DNA of 64,000 bases from Clitopilus passeckerianus (Eukaryota > Basidiomycota > Agaricomycetes > Agaricales > Entolomataceae), in NCBI GenBank assembly GCA_944990035.1, contig CALYLX010000128.1, positions 1,364,001 through 1,428,000 on the forward strand, in the 5' to 3' direction. The notes under the pieces are model-generated. The model saw nothing but the letters and a program-made list of their open reading frames with translations, made no database searches and was not told the origin of the DNA. The translations under genes and the position numbers were made by a program. Of the stretch, positions 34,624-47,268 are shown piece by piece. How positions within the stretch are numbered: the first letter of the stretch is position 1; each line of letters opens with the position of its first letter.

Positions 34624-36692
34624 GAATAGATTGGAAGGTCAAACTTTCGACACTGCCCATGTATAATTCCATCAATACATTGATTTTTTGCCTCCGAAAC
34701 TACCAAATTCCTCGAATTCAGGTTTCCTGATGTGAGTTGATGACGTCAATCTCCCAAAGGGTCTACCATATGGTGACCTTGTGAGCCTCGTGGCGAATCT
34801 AGTATATTTCAGAAGGTTTGACCTTGTGGTGTTCATTAAACTCAAATTTTCGTAGGTCGTACAGCAGGGTCGACCAGGTAAGGAGACTTCGATTTCCCCA
34901 CACTGACTATCGGTCATTTGCGCCATCAAGTTCTCCGCAGGTCATCGGATTGGCGCCGAGTTGACCATGAAACCGCAGGTTGGCGCTTTCCGCTTTACTC
35001 ATTGTTCTGCGTAGCGATATCTGGAGTCATCACCTCGGTCAATCTCTGCAGACAATTCAGTCCTTGACATCCCGTTTATAGCAATCGGGATGGCATTCCG
35101 GTCCCGATGCTCAAAAATTGCCTCCCATGTCGACGTACGAGTCATTGCTGTGCGCGCGAAGATATGTCAGAAGGTTTGGTTACACGAATGCCCGTCCAAA
35201 TTCAGGTGAAATATGGTAATTGACCGCAGGATATCTTGATTGAAGGGCTATGGCCTGGATTCTATCTGACTCAAGTGCTGTTGGGCGCCCTGCGTTTTTA
35301 CGCAGTTTTTATGCCGGAAAGAGAGCGAAAAATACTGTGGATTTACTTCAGCCTCAGGCTTTCACGATTCTTGAATCCCTTCAGTTGGGTCGTGCAATGC
35401 TCACCAATGCACTGTCACGGCCTTGAGGACCCCGCTGCGCAGTGGTATGTGTCCATTTCGAGAGTTCAGCCACCACACCTCCTGACATTCATGTTCTCGG
35501 CCCTGACGAGAGTTCGCATAACGGAAAATACTAGCCACCTCTCCACTCAGACCTGCACTGCCTTACAGATGCTTTTGAGGCCTCATATTGGGAGCAAAGT
35601 ATGATGCTGCGGTGATGTTTGCACCCCTATCGGCTGCATCCCGTAAATACATCTGACCACCTGGAAGTGAAATCCGACTTATGAGAAAGAGGGGTTCTTA
35701 TGCCTGCCAGCAAACACACACGAATGCCCCACGTACAACAGCTCAATTTATCCTGTTACGCTATTCAGCCGGCAGCCGTAAACCTGTCATTGGCGGTTTG
35801 TTCGATCGAGTGCTTCTAGCCTCGCCTGTGCGTACCTCTGTGAGTTAAGGGGATGCATCTGTGACTGCCGGAAGCCTGCCGACGTGAGGAAACGTCATAG
35901 AATCATCATCTTGACTGCAGGTACAATCGTTGAATTAACCCTTGGAAAGGTTTGAAGGTCAATTAGAGAGTGTGGGCGCTGGGCACCTCGAGACATGTCC
36001 CCCAAGCCCCTTAACAGAACGACAATACCGCAGATCTTTCGAAAATCCACTCTCACGGATAATAGACGTCATTGAGATTATCTGCGAAAGGGACCATATA
36101 GTAGCAGCCATCCAATTCAGTTCTCCCTTCAGAGACATTTGGCGTACCGCTCATTGCCTCAAAGAGGCTTTCTTTCCCTCGTTAGCCATAGATATCCCCA
36201 CCCTTTGAGTGATGAGTATCCAGTTTGCTTACAGTACTCTAAACGGCACCATTTCCGAAGCATCCGTCTATCCTTCACACTTAGCATGACGGATAATGGT
36301 AGCACCGTCAATTTATGAATTTGCTGTCAGCGTAACCCATTACCCTAGTGCCATCTACCGGCCGTTCTAAAGTAGGCATTGGGACAAATTTTGAGGAGCA
36401 ATGAAGGTATTTTCCGAGCCAGAACTCAGTAGTGCCTAGTTTGAACACGAGCTATCACATTGTTCTTCTCCTGACATATGGAGTAAGGGTCCTGGGTCAG
36501 CGGTTCATCCACATCTGCTGTTCTCATCCTAACCCGTAAACGATAGTTTCCAGAATGCAAATTCGTATTCCGAGAAGTCTATACAACAATGACAGATATC
36601 CAAACACAAAAATGGAAGAGAAGATATACACAATCAACGAGTGATAACGAGAAGCGTAGTCCGAAAAGTGCAAAAGGATCCAAACAATGTTT
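34624..36692. other. Gene-free 2.1 kb, the longest gap in the window
   Basis: This lies between the 3' ends of NDUFS8 (+) and the INO80F-like gene (-). ORFs up to ~120 codons exist (35236-35604, +) but their translations show no motif and no splice-supported extension. I see no terminal repeats, poly-A tail, or reverse transcriptase or transposase motif. It may be degenerate sequence or a non-coding transcript locus. Confidence 0.45.
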
Positions 36693-38540
36693 TTACGGAG
36701 GTCCTGCCCGAGCATCCTCTGGGTCATCCAGAGACCGCAGGTGTTCTCTCTGATAGCGTTTGGAACCCCTATCATCGTGATGTTTTCTCCCACCGGAGTA
36801 ATGCATTGGTTCCCCATCTCCAGCGTCATCACTATCCACATCCATGTCGTTCCTTCCTCTTTTCCTAGATTCTGGAAGTGGATAATTTGGCTCCAGTGCT
36901 ACGAAGCCATTGCCGCCGCCACTGTGATCGCGGACTGATCGAGGCTCTTCGCGTGAATAATCACGTTCGACTTCTTCGCTCGGATGGTTACTGGTTGGGC
37001 GTATTCTGTAAGACCCCGAACGTTCGTGCGGCTCGTAGTAATGACCCCGAGAAGCTGGCCGAGAGGGCATCTCATTTGCGCCAATACCAGAACCGGAAGA
37101 ACCAGGACTTCCAGAACGGGACTGTAGAGGGTAGCCGCTCGGAACCGGCGGGGCATCGCGATAGAACGTAGCCTGTTCTTCACGGATATGGGAAGGGGCC
37201 AATCCATGTTCGGGATGGTGTATATCGCCCCTGTCTGAGGATTGGCGAAGACGATGTGGTGCTTGAGGCGAAGTCAAAATTTGAGATCCTGCGAGATCTC
37301 TGCCTCCCCGGCTATACTCCCGATTCCGCTCGCAGTCACGAATTTCGCGTTCGCGCTCCCATTCATGCTCTCTCCGAGTCGCGCTGTCGGTCGTATATGG
37401 GCTCGTCTCTATTAATATATGATGCCGGGCCGACGCGTTGGTGATTGTGAGGACGATGCGAGGATGACCGAACATCAGACGTATGCATTGGAGGTGAATT
37501 ATGTGAGATATATCCAGAATGACGTCCGTTGCCATGAGTAGGAGGATAGTCATCATGATGGTGTCGTGTTCGTTCTCGTTCAGCCGGAGGCGGGCTGTGC
37601 ATGGTATGCTGTGGAGGTATGGGTATGTCTTCCGGATATTGTGGTGGGCCCTGATAGTAAGACTGCCCTGAGGAGTGACGCGTACGATGCCTCGCCGAAT
37701 GGGAGCCAGAACGTTCATGACGTTCATGAGAAGAGTTTGGGTGGGCATGGTGCATGACCGGGCTCACATGAGCTCGGGACGAGCGAGGTGAGGGTTCCGA
37801 AAGATTTGGAACGGGCGGCAAATGCTGCTGAACGTGTTGTGGTGGGCCATGTCGACCCGACTGGCGGGTATTGTGGTGCTGCGCGGGCGGGGACCTCAAA
37901 TGAGGTGAAGGAAGGCTAGCACCCTGATTCAATGAATCCATGACGGGCGCGGAGCGTCCCTCGGGCCCCGCCATTACTCGATGTCGTTCTCGAGGAACAG
38001 AATTTTCGGGGATTGGACGGTCGATGTCAATCATGGGTCTGTGCTCGGCAATGTCTTGGGGTGTTGGAAAAGCCCTGTTTGAGGGCGGTAAGCCTGAGCC
38101 GCCAGGACCTGAATGGTGTTGGAGCACAGGGGGAGCATGACGGTCACGAACGTCTGGGACGTTCTGTGGGGTGCCAGAAAGACGTTCATACAAGATGCTA
38201 AGCAATGTACGTTGGTTAGGTAGTAGAAATATAGCTGTGAGCCACGCTTACGCTCTTTCCAACTTCATGCGTTGGATGCTCCGCTTCGCTTGCAGCACTT
38301 TGAATTGCAGTATGTCATTTTCCTGGAAAACTGTCGGTTCCAGAACAAAATAATGTAAACGTGGCAACTCACGGTTTCGACGTCTTTTACCTTTCTTTTG
38401 AGATCTTTATATTTGGCTTGGTACTTTGCGTCTTCCGCGCCAGCAGCAATACCACTGCCAATGGCATTATGTGGTTTTGCCTTTGTTTTAGCAGATACAG
38501 TCTGTGAGGATGGGCCCGGCGAGGGATTGTGTGAGGACAT
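36693..38540 (-). CDS. INO80 complex subunit F / TFPT-like protein with long disordered tail
   Basis: Three exons (38540-38373, 38322-38252, 38197-36693). Residues ~38-85 form a basic coiled coil: KYQAKYKDLKRKVKDVE, then ENDILQFKVLQAKRSIQ, then KLERAILYERL. This is the pattern of the INO80F/TFPT domain (IE-x-EN then K-x-AKR-I-R-L-ER-x-LYERL). The remaining ~490 residues are rich in His, Pro, Ser and Arg and ordered by no domain, with an acidic patch (DMDVDSDDAGDGE) near the end. The exon sum is 1744 nt, 2 short of a multiple of three. The break is at the CT run 37368-37374 (GA on the coding strand), where one more GA gives RDSEREHEWERERE. A chromatin-remodelling role is inferred from the N-terminal domain only. 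Confidence 0.7.
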
Positions 38541-39309
38541 GATGGTGGTAACAGCCAAACAAGTGGAGACAGCTGGCAGGTTCGAAAGTTGTCGGCTGTT
38601 TTGCAATTTCTGGGCTGGCGTTGAGTCTCGCTTCGATTGTTCGATATGTTGCCTTTTCTGGCTATAACTCCTCATTGCAATTGCTCAATATTTAATTTTT
38701 ACGTCTTTTGAAAACATATTGTATTGTACAATAAAACCTTCTGTGAGTGGTATACGTGTAACCTGGGCGCCAGCTGATCGTATTTACTGGACGGGTCTAT
38801 ACTAAAAGCGAAATGCTATTGAATCACAGGTTTCACGGTTAGGCACCGCTTAACTAACATTCTCAAAACAATCAGGTCTTTTGCGGCTGGAGCGCCAAAT
38901 CTTGCCAATGATAAGTTATCATCGGATCCTACCTATTGCCGTCGAAGAACGTGCTTTCTTTAGCTTGTTGGAATGATTTCTTAGCGTCGACGCTAAAAGT
39001 TGCAATCGAGGGGCGCCAGAGTTACTGACCTCGATGGTGGAGTTGAATTGACCGCATCTCCATTTGGGCATTTTTCTCAGGCTACATCACGTGTGCACCC
39101 ACTGGACTGTCCCGTTGTCCACCGTTCTGAACAGCGTTTACCACCACCGACAACTCTCGCCAAAACACACCCAAGTATGTGTAATAGCACGTTTCCTGAC
39201 ATGAACTGCTCACTAATTGCTGTATAATAGATGGCGCACCCTTTCCGACAGTACGGTTAATTACGGGATTCTGTGACATTGCTATTGACAAATTGTGGCC
39301 TTTAGGGAT
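38541..39309. promoter_or_regulatory. Divergent region, INO80F-like / NDUFA13
   Basis: This 769 bp region lies between two outward-facing starts. AT-rich stretches occur near 38690-38740. No ORF is supported. It holds both promoters. Confidence 0.45.
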
Positions 39310-40015
39310 ATGCCTCCTGCTGGAGGTTTCGAGACTGTCAAGTACAAACGGAATCTCCCATTTCGCGGTCCAAGCTCCTTGGTCCTCCTCGGCACAGTTA
39401 CCGGAATCTGCGCGTATGGATTTTATCGACTAGGGAAGGCCAATCTTGAAAAGAGGTGAGCCAAACAAAAGACAATTGCCTCCGACTGTCGGTTTGTTTG
39501 CAAGTCAGCTGAACTTGCCCATTGCCCAATGGATCCCGCTCGTCATGGAACGTGGCATCACAGGATCCTTCCGCCTGTTGAAATGGGCATATCTTGTCAA
39601 CTTTGGGACATTCGGCCCGCAGTTTTTTAATTCCATTCGGTTCTGTTCTGAAAGGACATGACTGATTCTGGATGGTTGCTATCTAGGGAACTGCAGCGAG
39701 AGAAAGTTTGGTCACGGATTCACCTTGTGCCATTACTCATGGCCGAAGGTGATCGGGATGTGTACCGACGAGAACAAGCCGCAATAGCTAGGGAGAAGGA
39801 GATAATGAAGGATGTAAAAGGATGGGAGGTACGTGTAACCCCTGAGCGTCGAAGGATTGATTGGGAACTGATGACTTTACTTCTCCCTTTTCTTCAACAC
39901 TTGACTTGACTTCTTAATCGATTGACATGGGATTGGTGGATACTCGGATACACAGGCCGGACAAAGTGTATACAACAATTCTCGATACCGTTCACCTGAG
40001 ATCGTAATACTTTGA
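39310..40015 (+). CDS. NDUFA13: Complex I subunit NDUFA13 (GRIM-19)
   Basis: This is an accessory inner-membrane subunit of mitochondrial complex I. Three exons (39310-39455, 39687-39828, 39956-40015) give 115 residues. MPPAGGFETVKYKRNLPFRG is the family N-terminus, then one transmembrane helix (LVLLGTVTGICAYGFYRLG), then ELQREKVWSRIHLVPLLMAE, DRDVYRREQAAIAREKEIMK and a short tail with YNNSRYRSPEIVIL. Length and motifs are normal. The introns are unusually long for this window (231 and 127 nt against a usual 45-80). Confidence 0.95.
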
Positions 40016-40340
40016 TTAGAATGGAATACTTGTTATTTGCTGTGTAGATCGACCGTCTGCTTGGGTCGAATTGACCTTTCTGAGTAGAGGCGCAGGCACT
40101 TTCCCAATGAATGAAATTGTGATAAAATATATTTGGGCCTGAAACTCCTTATAAGGCAGTACCATATTTGACACTTGGACACCAACAAGAGTCATTCGCA
40201 TTGCTCTACGGTCATAACTCATGCGCACACCGCTCTTGTCGTTCCGACTGATCCACACCCGAAGACATTCCTTTTTCAAGCCTCGTAATCCTTTAAATAC
40301 CCTTCCGTTTCTGACAGGACCATCTTTCTCCGTTACCCCC
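40016..40340. promoter_or_regulatory. Leader region of the HMG-box gene
   Basis: This 325 bp region contains cttataaggc near 40150 and tttaaatacc near 40290, both TATA-like. The frame of the next gene is open back to an ATG at 40221, so a 40-residue N-terminal extension is possible. I prefer the ATG at 40341 because the extension looks like untranslated leader. Confidence 0.4.
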
Positions 40341-42209
40341 ATGCCTTCCCCTACTGCCCGACGTCCTTTCTCTCCAGACCTTTCCAGACCTTACTACAGC
40401 AACACCTTTGACTCTTCCTTCAAGGACGCTTCACCAATGCTCACCTTCGACGACTCTAATGCTTTCTCTCAATCTGACTCTGATCAGATGCTCTTCGGTC
40501 CCGTCGATTTCGACGATTATATTGTTTCTTCACCAACTCAGCCAGCCCATAATGGCTGGAATCCATTCACCGACATGGATACTGATACTAAGGCCAACTT
40601 TGAATACCCCAGCTCACCGCCACTCAGTCCCAACTTTCCTTGCGACATTTCTCAGTCCTCCCCTTCCAACAGCAGCTACTACGACTCCGTGGGTTCCTTC
40701 GGCATGTCTTCCATGATGGGTCCCTCGTCGCCACCCGATAATACACAGTTTCTTTCCAACTGGATTAATGATACAGAAATCTCCAATGCATCTCCATCTT
40801 CACCAATACCCATTCCATCGAATATACCTCAATCATCCAACTTCTCTGCTTTCGGTGAACAAGTTCCATTCCCTTCGACGCAAGGCATGTTATCTCCGAC
40901 CAGTTATGCAGCACTCCATCCCCTCCCCCGGTCTATCTCTCCCTCCTCCTCCCTTTCTGCGGGGCCATATTCCCCTGAACGACCGAGGGTAGATTCTATA
41001 TCACCTCAGGACACGTCTATCTCCCCGCCCCCTGCATGGACATCTAATCTCTTCGAATCATCGGGCACTATTCGATCACGTCCTACCGGGCGCATGTCTG
41101 AGAACACGGTACGGCCCCGTGCCATCTCTTATCGTGGCTCAGTCTCTACTGGGCACCTCTTCACTTCGTCGAGTGCCCCATCTCATTCGGCCATGCCGGC
41201 CATGGCTCGATCATATAGTCGTCGTTCAGATTCATTCAATATGGGTGAAGACAATGACGCTACGATCAGGCGGAAGAAACGCAGTCCACCCCTCGAAGAT
41301 CTGTCTGTTTCCGGGAAACAGCCCAGAGAGACGCGTAAGTCCCTATTTGTGTGTTCTCACGTCCACAGCCGCTGACTCGGGAACTTGATAATTCACAGCT
41401 CTCAAATCCGTGCTGCGCCCACCCAAATTGGCGCCGTCTGCGTGGCAACTGTATTTCACAGACTGGATCCAGAAACAGCAAGCTTCCGGTACACGTAAGC
41501 TAAACGTCGCTCAAGCTGCTAAAGAGGCCGGTCAGGAGTATGCCCTTTTGACAAATGAGCAGAAAGAGGTAAATTGCCGTTTCCTACAATGACGTCAATT
41601 TCAAATCATTAACTTTGACATTCGTAGCCCTATAAGCGGAAGTCACAGGCGATGAAGGAGGCCCGAGAAAGAGATCTGGCGTCGTATTTGCGTACTCTTA
41701 CCCCTGACGACATTCGAAGGGAGAATGCGTACAGGACCCAACAACGCAAGGAGGGAAAATCTCGCAAGAGCAACATCAAGGATCCAAACGCCCCCAAGAA
41801 GCCCCTCTCCGCCTACTTCATGTTCCTCCAGAGGATTCGCGCTAATCCTCATTTGGTGAGGGACATCTTTGGTGAGGAAACGGAGACCACCAAACAGAGC
41901 GTTCTTGCTGCTGCTAAGTGGCGCTCGATGACTGACGCTGAGAGACAGGTGACTACCCTTTCCAACGTTTTATGATATTTATAGTTACTGACATCCTTCT
42001 TTCAGCCATATCTCGCTCAAGCTGAGCAAGAGAAGATGGAGTATGAATCTGCAAGGCGTATTTATGAGGAGGGTCACGCTGGCTACAGCTCGTCAAACAT
42101 CAACTTTAGCATCCTGCCTTCGAGCCCCCTCTTCCAAACTCTCAAGATGGAATCTGAGAGTGAGAGCGAGGGATCCGTCGACGATATCCCTGGTCGACCT
42201 CTTCACTGA
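40341..42209 (+). CDS. Two-HMG-box DNA-binding protein
   Basis: Four exons (40341-41334, 41399-41568, 41628-41948, 42006-42209) sum to 1689 nt, or 562 residues. The first ~330 residues are Ser/Pro-rich and disordered. A basic patch RRKKRSPP precedes a first divergent HMG box (APSAWQLYFTDWIQKQQAS with VAQAAKEAGQEYALLTNEQK). A second canonical box follows: PNAPKKPLSAYFMFLQRIRA, VLAAAKWRSMTDAERQ and YLAQAEQEKMEYE. The tandem arrangement recalls mitochondrial TFAM/Abf2 and some nuclear HMG factors. The long acidic/Ser-rich N-terminus without a presequence argues for a nuclear regulator. It is not the MATA-HMG mating type as far as I can tell, because that carries a single box. Confidence 0.85.
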
Positions 42210-42560
42210 AGATGAGGGGTCAGTGTCAACGACTATTTATTGCTTGACATTTTACGACCTTTCATGACTTATCACGTCCTTAGTATCTGTATTTCTAAGG
42301 GTAAAGCGAAGGACTTTTCTTGTGCAACACGATTCTCATTTCACTGTATGATCGTCTTTGGTCTCGTACATATGCTGTATTATATGTCATACCTTCACGC
42401 ACGGACTACTTAGTACTGTAGATACCACTTCCTCTACTCAGTAATATCTGCTTTCGCAGCATACAATGTACCTACTGCTGCAACGAACCATCTGAATACA
42501 CGTTCTCTATAGTTGGGGCTACTTAATCGCGAGTTTGAACTTTGAGATCTGATTCTAGAA
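42210..42560. other. Convergent intergenic region, HMG / GNAT
   Basis: This 351 bp region lies between two 3' ends. It is AT-rich with several candidate polyadenylation-type stretches. No ORF is supported. Confidence 0.55.
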
Positions 42561-43322
42561 TCATAACGGTAGTCGAAGAACCATCTTTTGATGAGGATCT
42601 CCATCTTCGTCGAATTCTTCACCCTGCACATTGTTGAGATAATTCGTCCCCGTAATCAGCGAGGTGTTCAGGTGATGATGGGAGAGCAGGCTCGATCATA
42701 CCTCCGGCTGGTATCCAAACCTATCAATGGAAGGAATTCATTAACGGTGAACATCAAAGTGGCCAGGTGTTTAACGCCTCCGGACCCTTGACATGACTTA
42801 CTTGGCGTAAAAGCCCTTCACATAGATTTGCGAGTGGGAATGAATCTCGACAGATCCACTCATGCCGGAACGTATGGCGTCTGACTTTACCCATTCGTGC
42901 AGAGCCAGGACCAACTCTCGGCCAAGGCGGAACTTGCGGTAATCAGATAGGATGGCAAGCCGTGATAGTTTGTAGTAGTTTCTGCCGGGATATTTGTATG
43001 CGCGAATCGTACCGATGGGAAGCAAAGAAGGGGTTAATCGCAAGAGAATGTGTGCCGAAACATCTTCATATCTAATCGGCGATATTGAGAATACTCGATC
43101 CTGGGAAGTGTGGAATACGCAAACCCATCGAATTCAACCTCGAGGGGAAACCCCTGTTCGACGTGGAAGACTGCAACTCTCTGATGGAAGGGGTGAATGT
43201 CAAAAGTGGTGAAAAGGGTCGAATTAAAACCGAATTAGGCCCACAATATCATGGCATTCCTGGACTTCTTTGGGGCTGCTTGCTGTCACAATTTCATGTG
43301 GTGGGACCTGTTTATAATCCAT
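42561..43322 (-). CDS. GNAT-family N-acetyltransferase
   Basis: Five small exons (43322-43245, 43180-43125, 43071-42802, 42720-42702, 42623-42561) sum to 486 nt, or 161 residues. Each junction is GT-AG and in frame. One exon is only 19 nt. Translation: MDYKQVPPHEIV at the N-terminus, RVAVFHVEQGFPLEVEFDGY (GNAT strand 1-2 region), then HILLRLTPSLLPIGTIRAYK, KLSRLAILSDYRKFRLGREL (acetyl-CoA pyrophosphate loop of the R-x-x-x-x-R/K-G type), HSHSQIYVKGFYAKFGYQPE (typical C-terminal GNAT strand with catalytic-region Tyr), and a tail EFDEDGDPHQKMVLRL. The pattern resembles ElaA/YjcF-type acetyltransferases. The substrate is unknown. No single exon stands out as a long ORF, so the gene is easily missed. 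Confidence 0.85.
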
Positions 43323-43664
43323 TTTGGCTACGACGAGATATGCGAAAAAATGAGGCTCCTGCGTTCAAGGAAATGACTCGCTCCAGACCATGATGCCTAG
43401 ATCAGATTTGCCTTTCTAGGCCGATAGCCACGTGACCGAGTCCCTTACTAACAATGTCAAATACCTTCCGAAAAAGTTCTGTCACTGCCAGTGCGACATC
43501 CGAAAAGCTCAAGGACAGTTCTGGGGAAGCCTGTGCCCGCAAAATACCACAGGACATAATATTTTTAGGGGAGGTTAGTTGACTTTACCGGTTTCTGGAA
43601 AGCATAGAATTCTAAGGCAAATGATAGGCCGCCTGGAGTTTCCTGGTCCGAGAAGGCGTGTTCC
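43323..43664. promoter_or_regulatory. Bidirectional promoter region, GNAT / PPR protein
   Basis: This 342 bp region lies between two outward-facing start codons. No recognised site. Confidence 0.5.
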
Positions 43665-46600
43665 ATGGTCGAACCTATTGCAGCAGCCGTTTTCACCAAA
43701 CTGCTACCTGGAGGAACAGCTTTCAAACAATCTGCTTCGGTCAAATCCCTTATTCGAGCGGTGTCGAATCCTCGCCGAAAGACACTAATGCCTGGCTTCT
43801 TTACTCCTCAGCCAAGACGGACAAGTGCCAAAGGGAAGGAACGAGCCGTGGATGTTGCTTCGTGTCAGATTTGGGAGTGTCAGGAATGGCTGAGCTGTGC
43901 GGAACATCATGCCCTTTGGTGTCCTCGTAGGTTTCTTCCACCGTGAAATGTTTAATTTGCAACTCATCACCCCTTCTGTAGACCACTGCCGCTCCCTCAT
44001 GCTACAAGAGCTCAACCAGGATAAGCATACCCCACTGCGACATAGAAGGAGCAGGCCTATTGGGAATCCCCATACGAGAAGAAAGCCTTCCTCAATTGCC
44101 TCGCGAACATTTGGCAATCAACGGCGGCATGCATCGTCAAGTCCAAAGCTAGCGCCTCTTCCTCAGACACAATCAGGTTTCCTCAATCCAAGTCATTACA
44201 CGGAACAACAGAGTCTTGAAGAGCTTGGCAAGCTCGTCCGACGGCGGCCCCAGGATTTCCAGCCAGACATGGCATGGGATTTTTACAGCGCTCTAACAAC
44301 TCAACCTCCTCAGCTCGTGTGTCTGTCACTCGCTGACCAACTACTGCACATGGCGGAGAACTCCTACGGAAAGCAGGATGAGTCAAAGAATCTGAAGCTG
44401 TGGGGAGAAAGAGCACGGCAAGTTCTGGAAAGGAATTCGGATGCATTGCAGTGGGGGAATTGGAAGGGCCGACTGCTCGCCCGGGCAATGGCTGCCGCTG
44501 GTTCAATTGAAGGAGCAATTTCTTGCGCAACAACCTTTCACACTAATACGAACCCTCAAAACACCAAGAATATGCACCACGTATGGGCCCCTATACTATT
44601 ATCCATCTCCCACTATCGTGGTCCTGTCGCAGTTCTCGACTTTATTGGGGGCCATTGGGAACTTTTGCAAAGTTATCTCAATGAGCCACGTAGCCGCCTT
44701 CAAAGAACCGCATACCAGCTCCTTGCTAAAATCGAGGACCCAGCCAAGGCGGTATCGCACAAACGCAACCATTTCTCACCGGAAGAACGCCAAATCGCTG
44801 GCCGCTTCCTCATCGACACATTTTGCTTTTTTAATTACCCTCGGGAAGCACTAGCTGTTCTCAACGAGCTGAAAGCGCAACAAATCTATTTGCCTACAGC
44901 AACTAATTTGTTTGTTGTCCGCCAGCTGGCTAAACATGGCGTTTTTGCTTTGGCACGGACACTATACGCCTCGATATCAGACCACGACGCACACAAAGCT
45001 ATCCATTCAACAGGATTGTATCTTGATGCTCAGCAAGGTCTCGCTGAGGCCTCATCTACTCGTTTTCGGCGGCTGGAAGAAGAGGGGTTGGCCGAGCCAC
45101 ACGATATCACCAACCACCTCCTCGCCTTTGCTAAAGCAGGAGAGACAGAACGCATACAGAGGCTTTTCGATGAACATTTCCCTCGTGGACCTGACAACAA
45201 GCGACTCAATTTCCCCCAGATCAACCACTATAGCCCCGTTATTCTCGCTCTCAGCAAACGCGGGCTTAGTGACCAAATCGCCAAGTGGCTCGAAGACCTT
45301 ACAGATGCCGGGTTGAAGCCTGATCGACATATTTTCACAATGGTGCTCCAAGCTCTAGCACTTGTCGATGATTTACAAGGCGCCCTGTCGGTTCTCAAGA
45401 CCATGCAAACGGAAGGGTTGAAACCACATGTCGTCGCATACACCATCATCATCGCTCTACTAGCTCACCGCAAGGACGCTTTTGGCGCAGAAGCGGTCTT
45501 CAAGCGTGCCCTACAAGACGGCATCATACCCGATACGAAGATGATGACAACGTTGATGGATGCACACGTCGAGGCGGGCTCTTGGAGAGGTGTCATCCGT
45601 GTATACGACTTCATCAGCTCCAGCCGCTTGCGAAGTCGCTTACGCATGTCCATCGAGGTTTACAATACCCTCATCAAGGCATATGTTCTATCGGGCGCAC
45701 CATTTTCCATCGTCGCCAAAGTATTCCAAGCCCTCGAGGATTCCAAGGTCAAACCGGATAATCACACCTTCTCCCTCCTGATCCAGTCCGCTTGTGATGC
45801 AAACAAGATGGATCTGGCTTCAGATATGTTCTGGAGAATGGACGAGTTGGCACAGCAGTCGAAAGACCGTGATCTCAATGTCACAATCTATGTCCTCACC
45901 ATTTTGATGAGTGGCTATCTGCGGATCGGGGCCAAGGCCAAGGCGAAAGCCGTGTACGATGAGATGGTGGAACGCGGGATAAATCCTTCTGCGGTTACCT
46001 TTGCTTCGATTCTTCGAGCCTATGGGAACGAAGGAACCGAAGAAAGTATGAAAATCGCTGAGGAGTTCATCGGGAACCTCGTCCAGGCGCCCCTGGAAGA
46101 GCAAACATGGAACACCCCCTCTTACGGTCGCAAAACCGCTATCCAAACTATATACACCCCTATTATTCACGCATACGCGAGACAGGAGAAGCTCGAGGAT
46201 GTTGAGCGGATGTTTGAAGACATGCTGAATAGTGGTGCTCCGGCTTCTCTTGGCACCCTGACCATGGTCCTTGACGCATGTCGTCGTACTTTCAACATCC
46301 AAGGCGTCCTCGACCTCTGGCCCCAGATTTTGCAACACGGGTTGAAGTACCTCAACGCGCTACCTGCCGACATCAAAGGCGACCATTCAGGATTTGCATT
46401 GGGTAGCAACATCCTTTGCGTTCCATTGTCGATTTACATCGATGCCCTATCCGCGGCTGGTCGTCACGCTGAAATTGCAGAAACCTGGTACGAAATGCGG
46501 TCCCTAGGCTTTATCTACGACTCCCACAACTACAACCATCTGGTTGTAGCTTTGATTCGAGCCGGCCAAGTCGAGCGGGCGTTCGAAGTGATCGACCGTG

Positions 46601-47163
46601 TCTTGCTCCCCAATCACCTTCGAGCACGGCGCTTTGTACCCACTCGCAACGCTAGCCCGACCTCTCCTCTAATCTTCCAGACCATTGAAGAAGAGACCGA
46701 TGAAGAAGCTTCGAAGCCTGCCGAAGAACAGCTTACTGGCGTCCCCAACGAGCCCCCTCAACACAATGCTCCCCGAAGAGTAAAGGCAGTACAGAAGAGT
46801 ACGAAACACCTGGTATACGAAGATATTTTCGGGGAGGACAACATCCACGAACATGACCTGGCGCGTCCTCTGTATATCCTGCACCAGCTTGCACCCTCTT
46901 GGGGCCTGTGGCGTCCACATGCAGCTGTACTCACAGTCCTTCTGCAAGCCCATGCAAAACTCGAACGGGGGGAGCTCATATATCCCGTTCCCGAGCCAGA
47001 CGCCCCACCGATGCAACACGTGGAGGACGAAGCAATGCATGCGAGAAATGTCTTACGGAACATTTACAAGGAATATCCTCTCGCCATGCAAGTCGTTCTC
47101 AAGCACGAGAACTATGAGAGGAGAAGGCTGGGCCTGGACTACGATCAAACATACAATTGGTAA
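43665..47163 (+). CDS. Pentatricopeptide repeat (PPR) protein
   Basis: Organellar RNA-binding protein. Two exons (43665-43926, 43982-47163) sum to 3444 nt, or 1147 residues, one of the longest intact frames here. The basic, Ser/Ala-rich N-terminus (MVEPIAAAVFTKLLPGG) fits mitochondrial import. PPR units are visible from about residue 400 to 900, for example GLKPDRHIFTMVLQALALVD, GLKPHVVAYTIIIALLAHRK, VKPDNHTFSLLIQSACDAN, GINPSAVTFASILRAYGNEG and GFIYDSHNYNHLVVALIRAG. Helical repeat segments before and after extend the solenoid. The closest functional group is fungal mitochondrial mRNA maturation and stability factors; the RNA target cannot be named. The 3' end converges on velB with a 105 bp gap. 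Confidence 0.92.
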
Positions 47164-47268
47164 TAGGAGGGTTAATACAGCAGGCATTAGTTACGGTAAT
47201 ATGGTGGGCAGTTGGAAGGTCCTTTCATCCAACAACGCGAGAAGGGGCGGCAGCAGTATGGCGTTGCA

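Noticed and set aside
35236..35604. 122-codon plus-strand ORF in the 2.1 kb gap
   Set aside because: No recognisable domain and neighbouring frames do not extend it; expected by chance in this length of sequence.
40221..40340. 40-residue N-terminal extension of the HMG protein
   Set aside because: In frame, but the composition looks like leader and TATA-like sequences lie nearby; the downstream ATG at 40341 is preferred.
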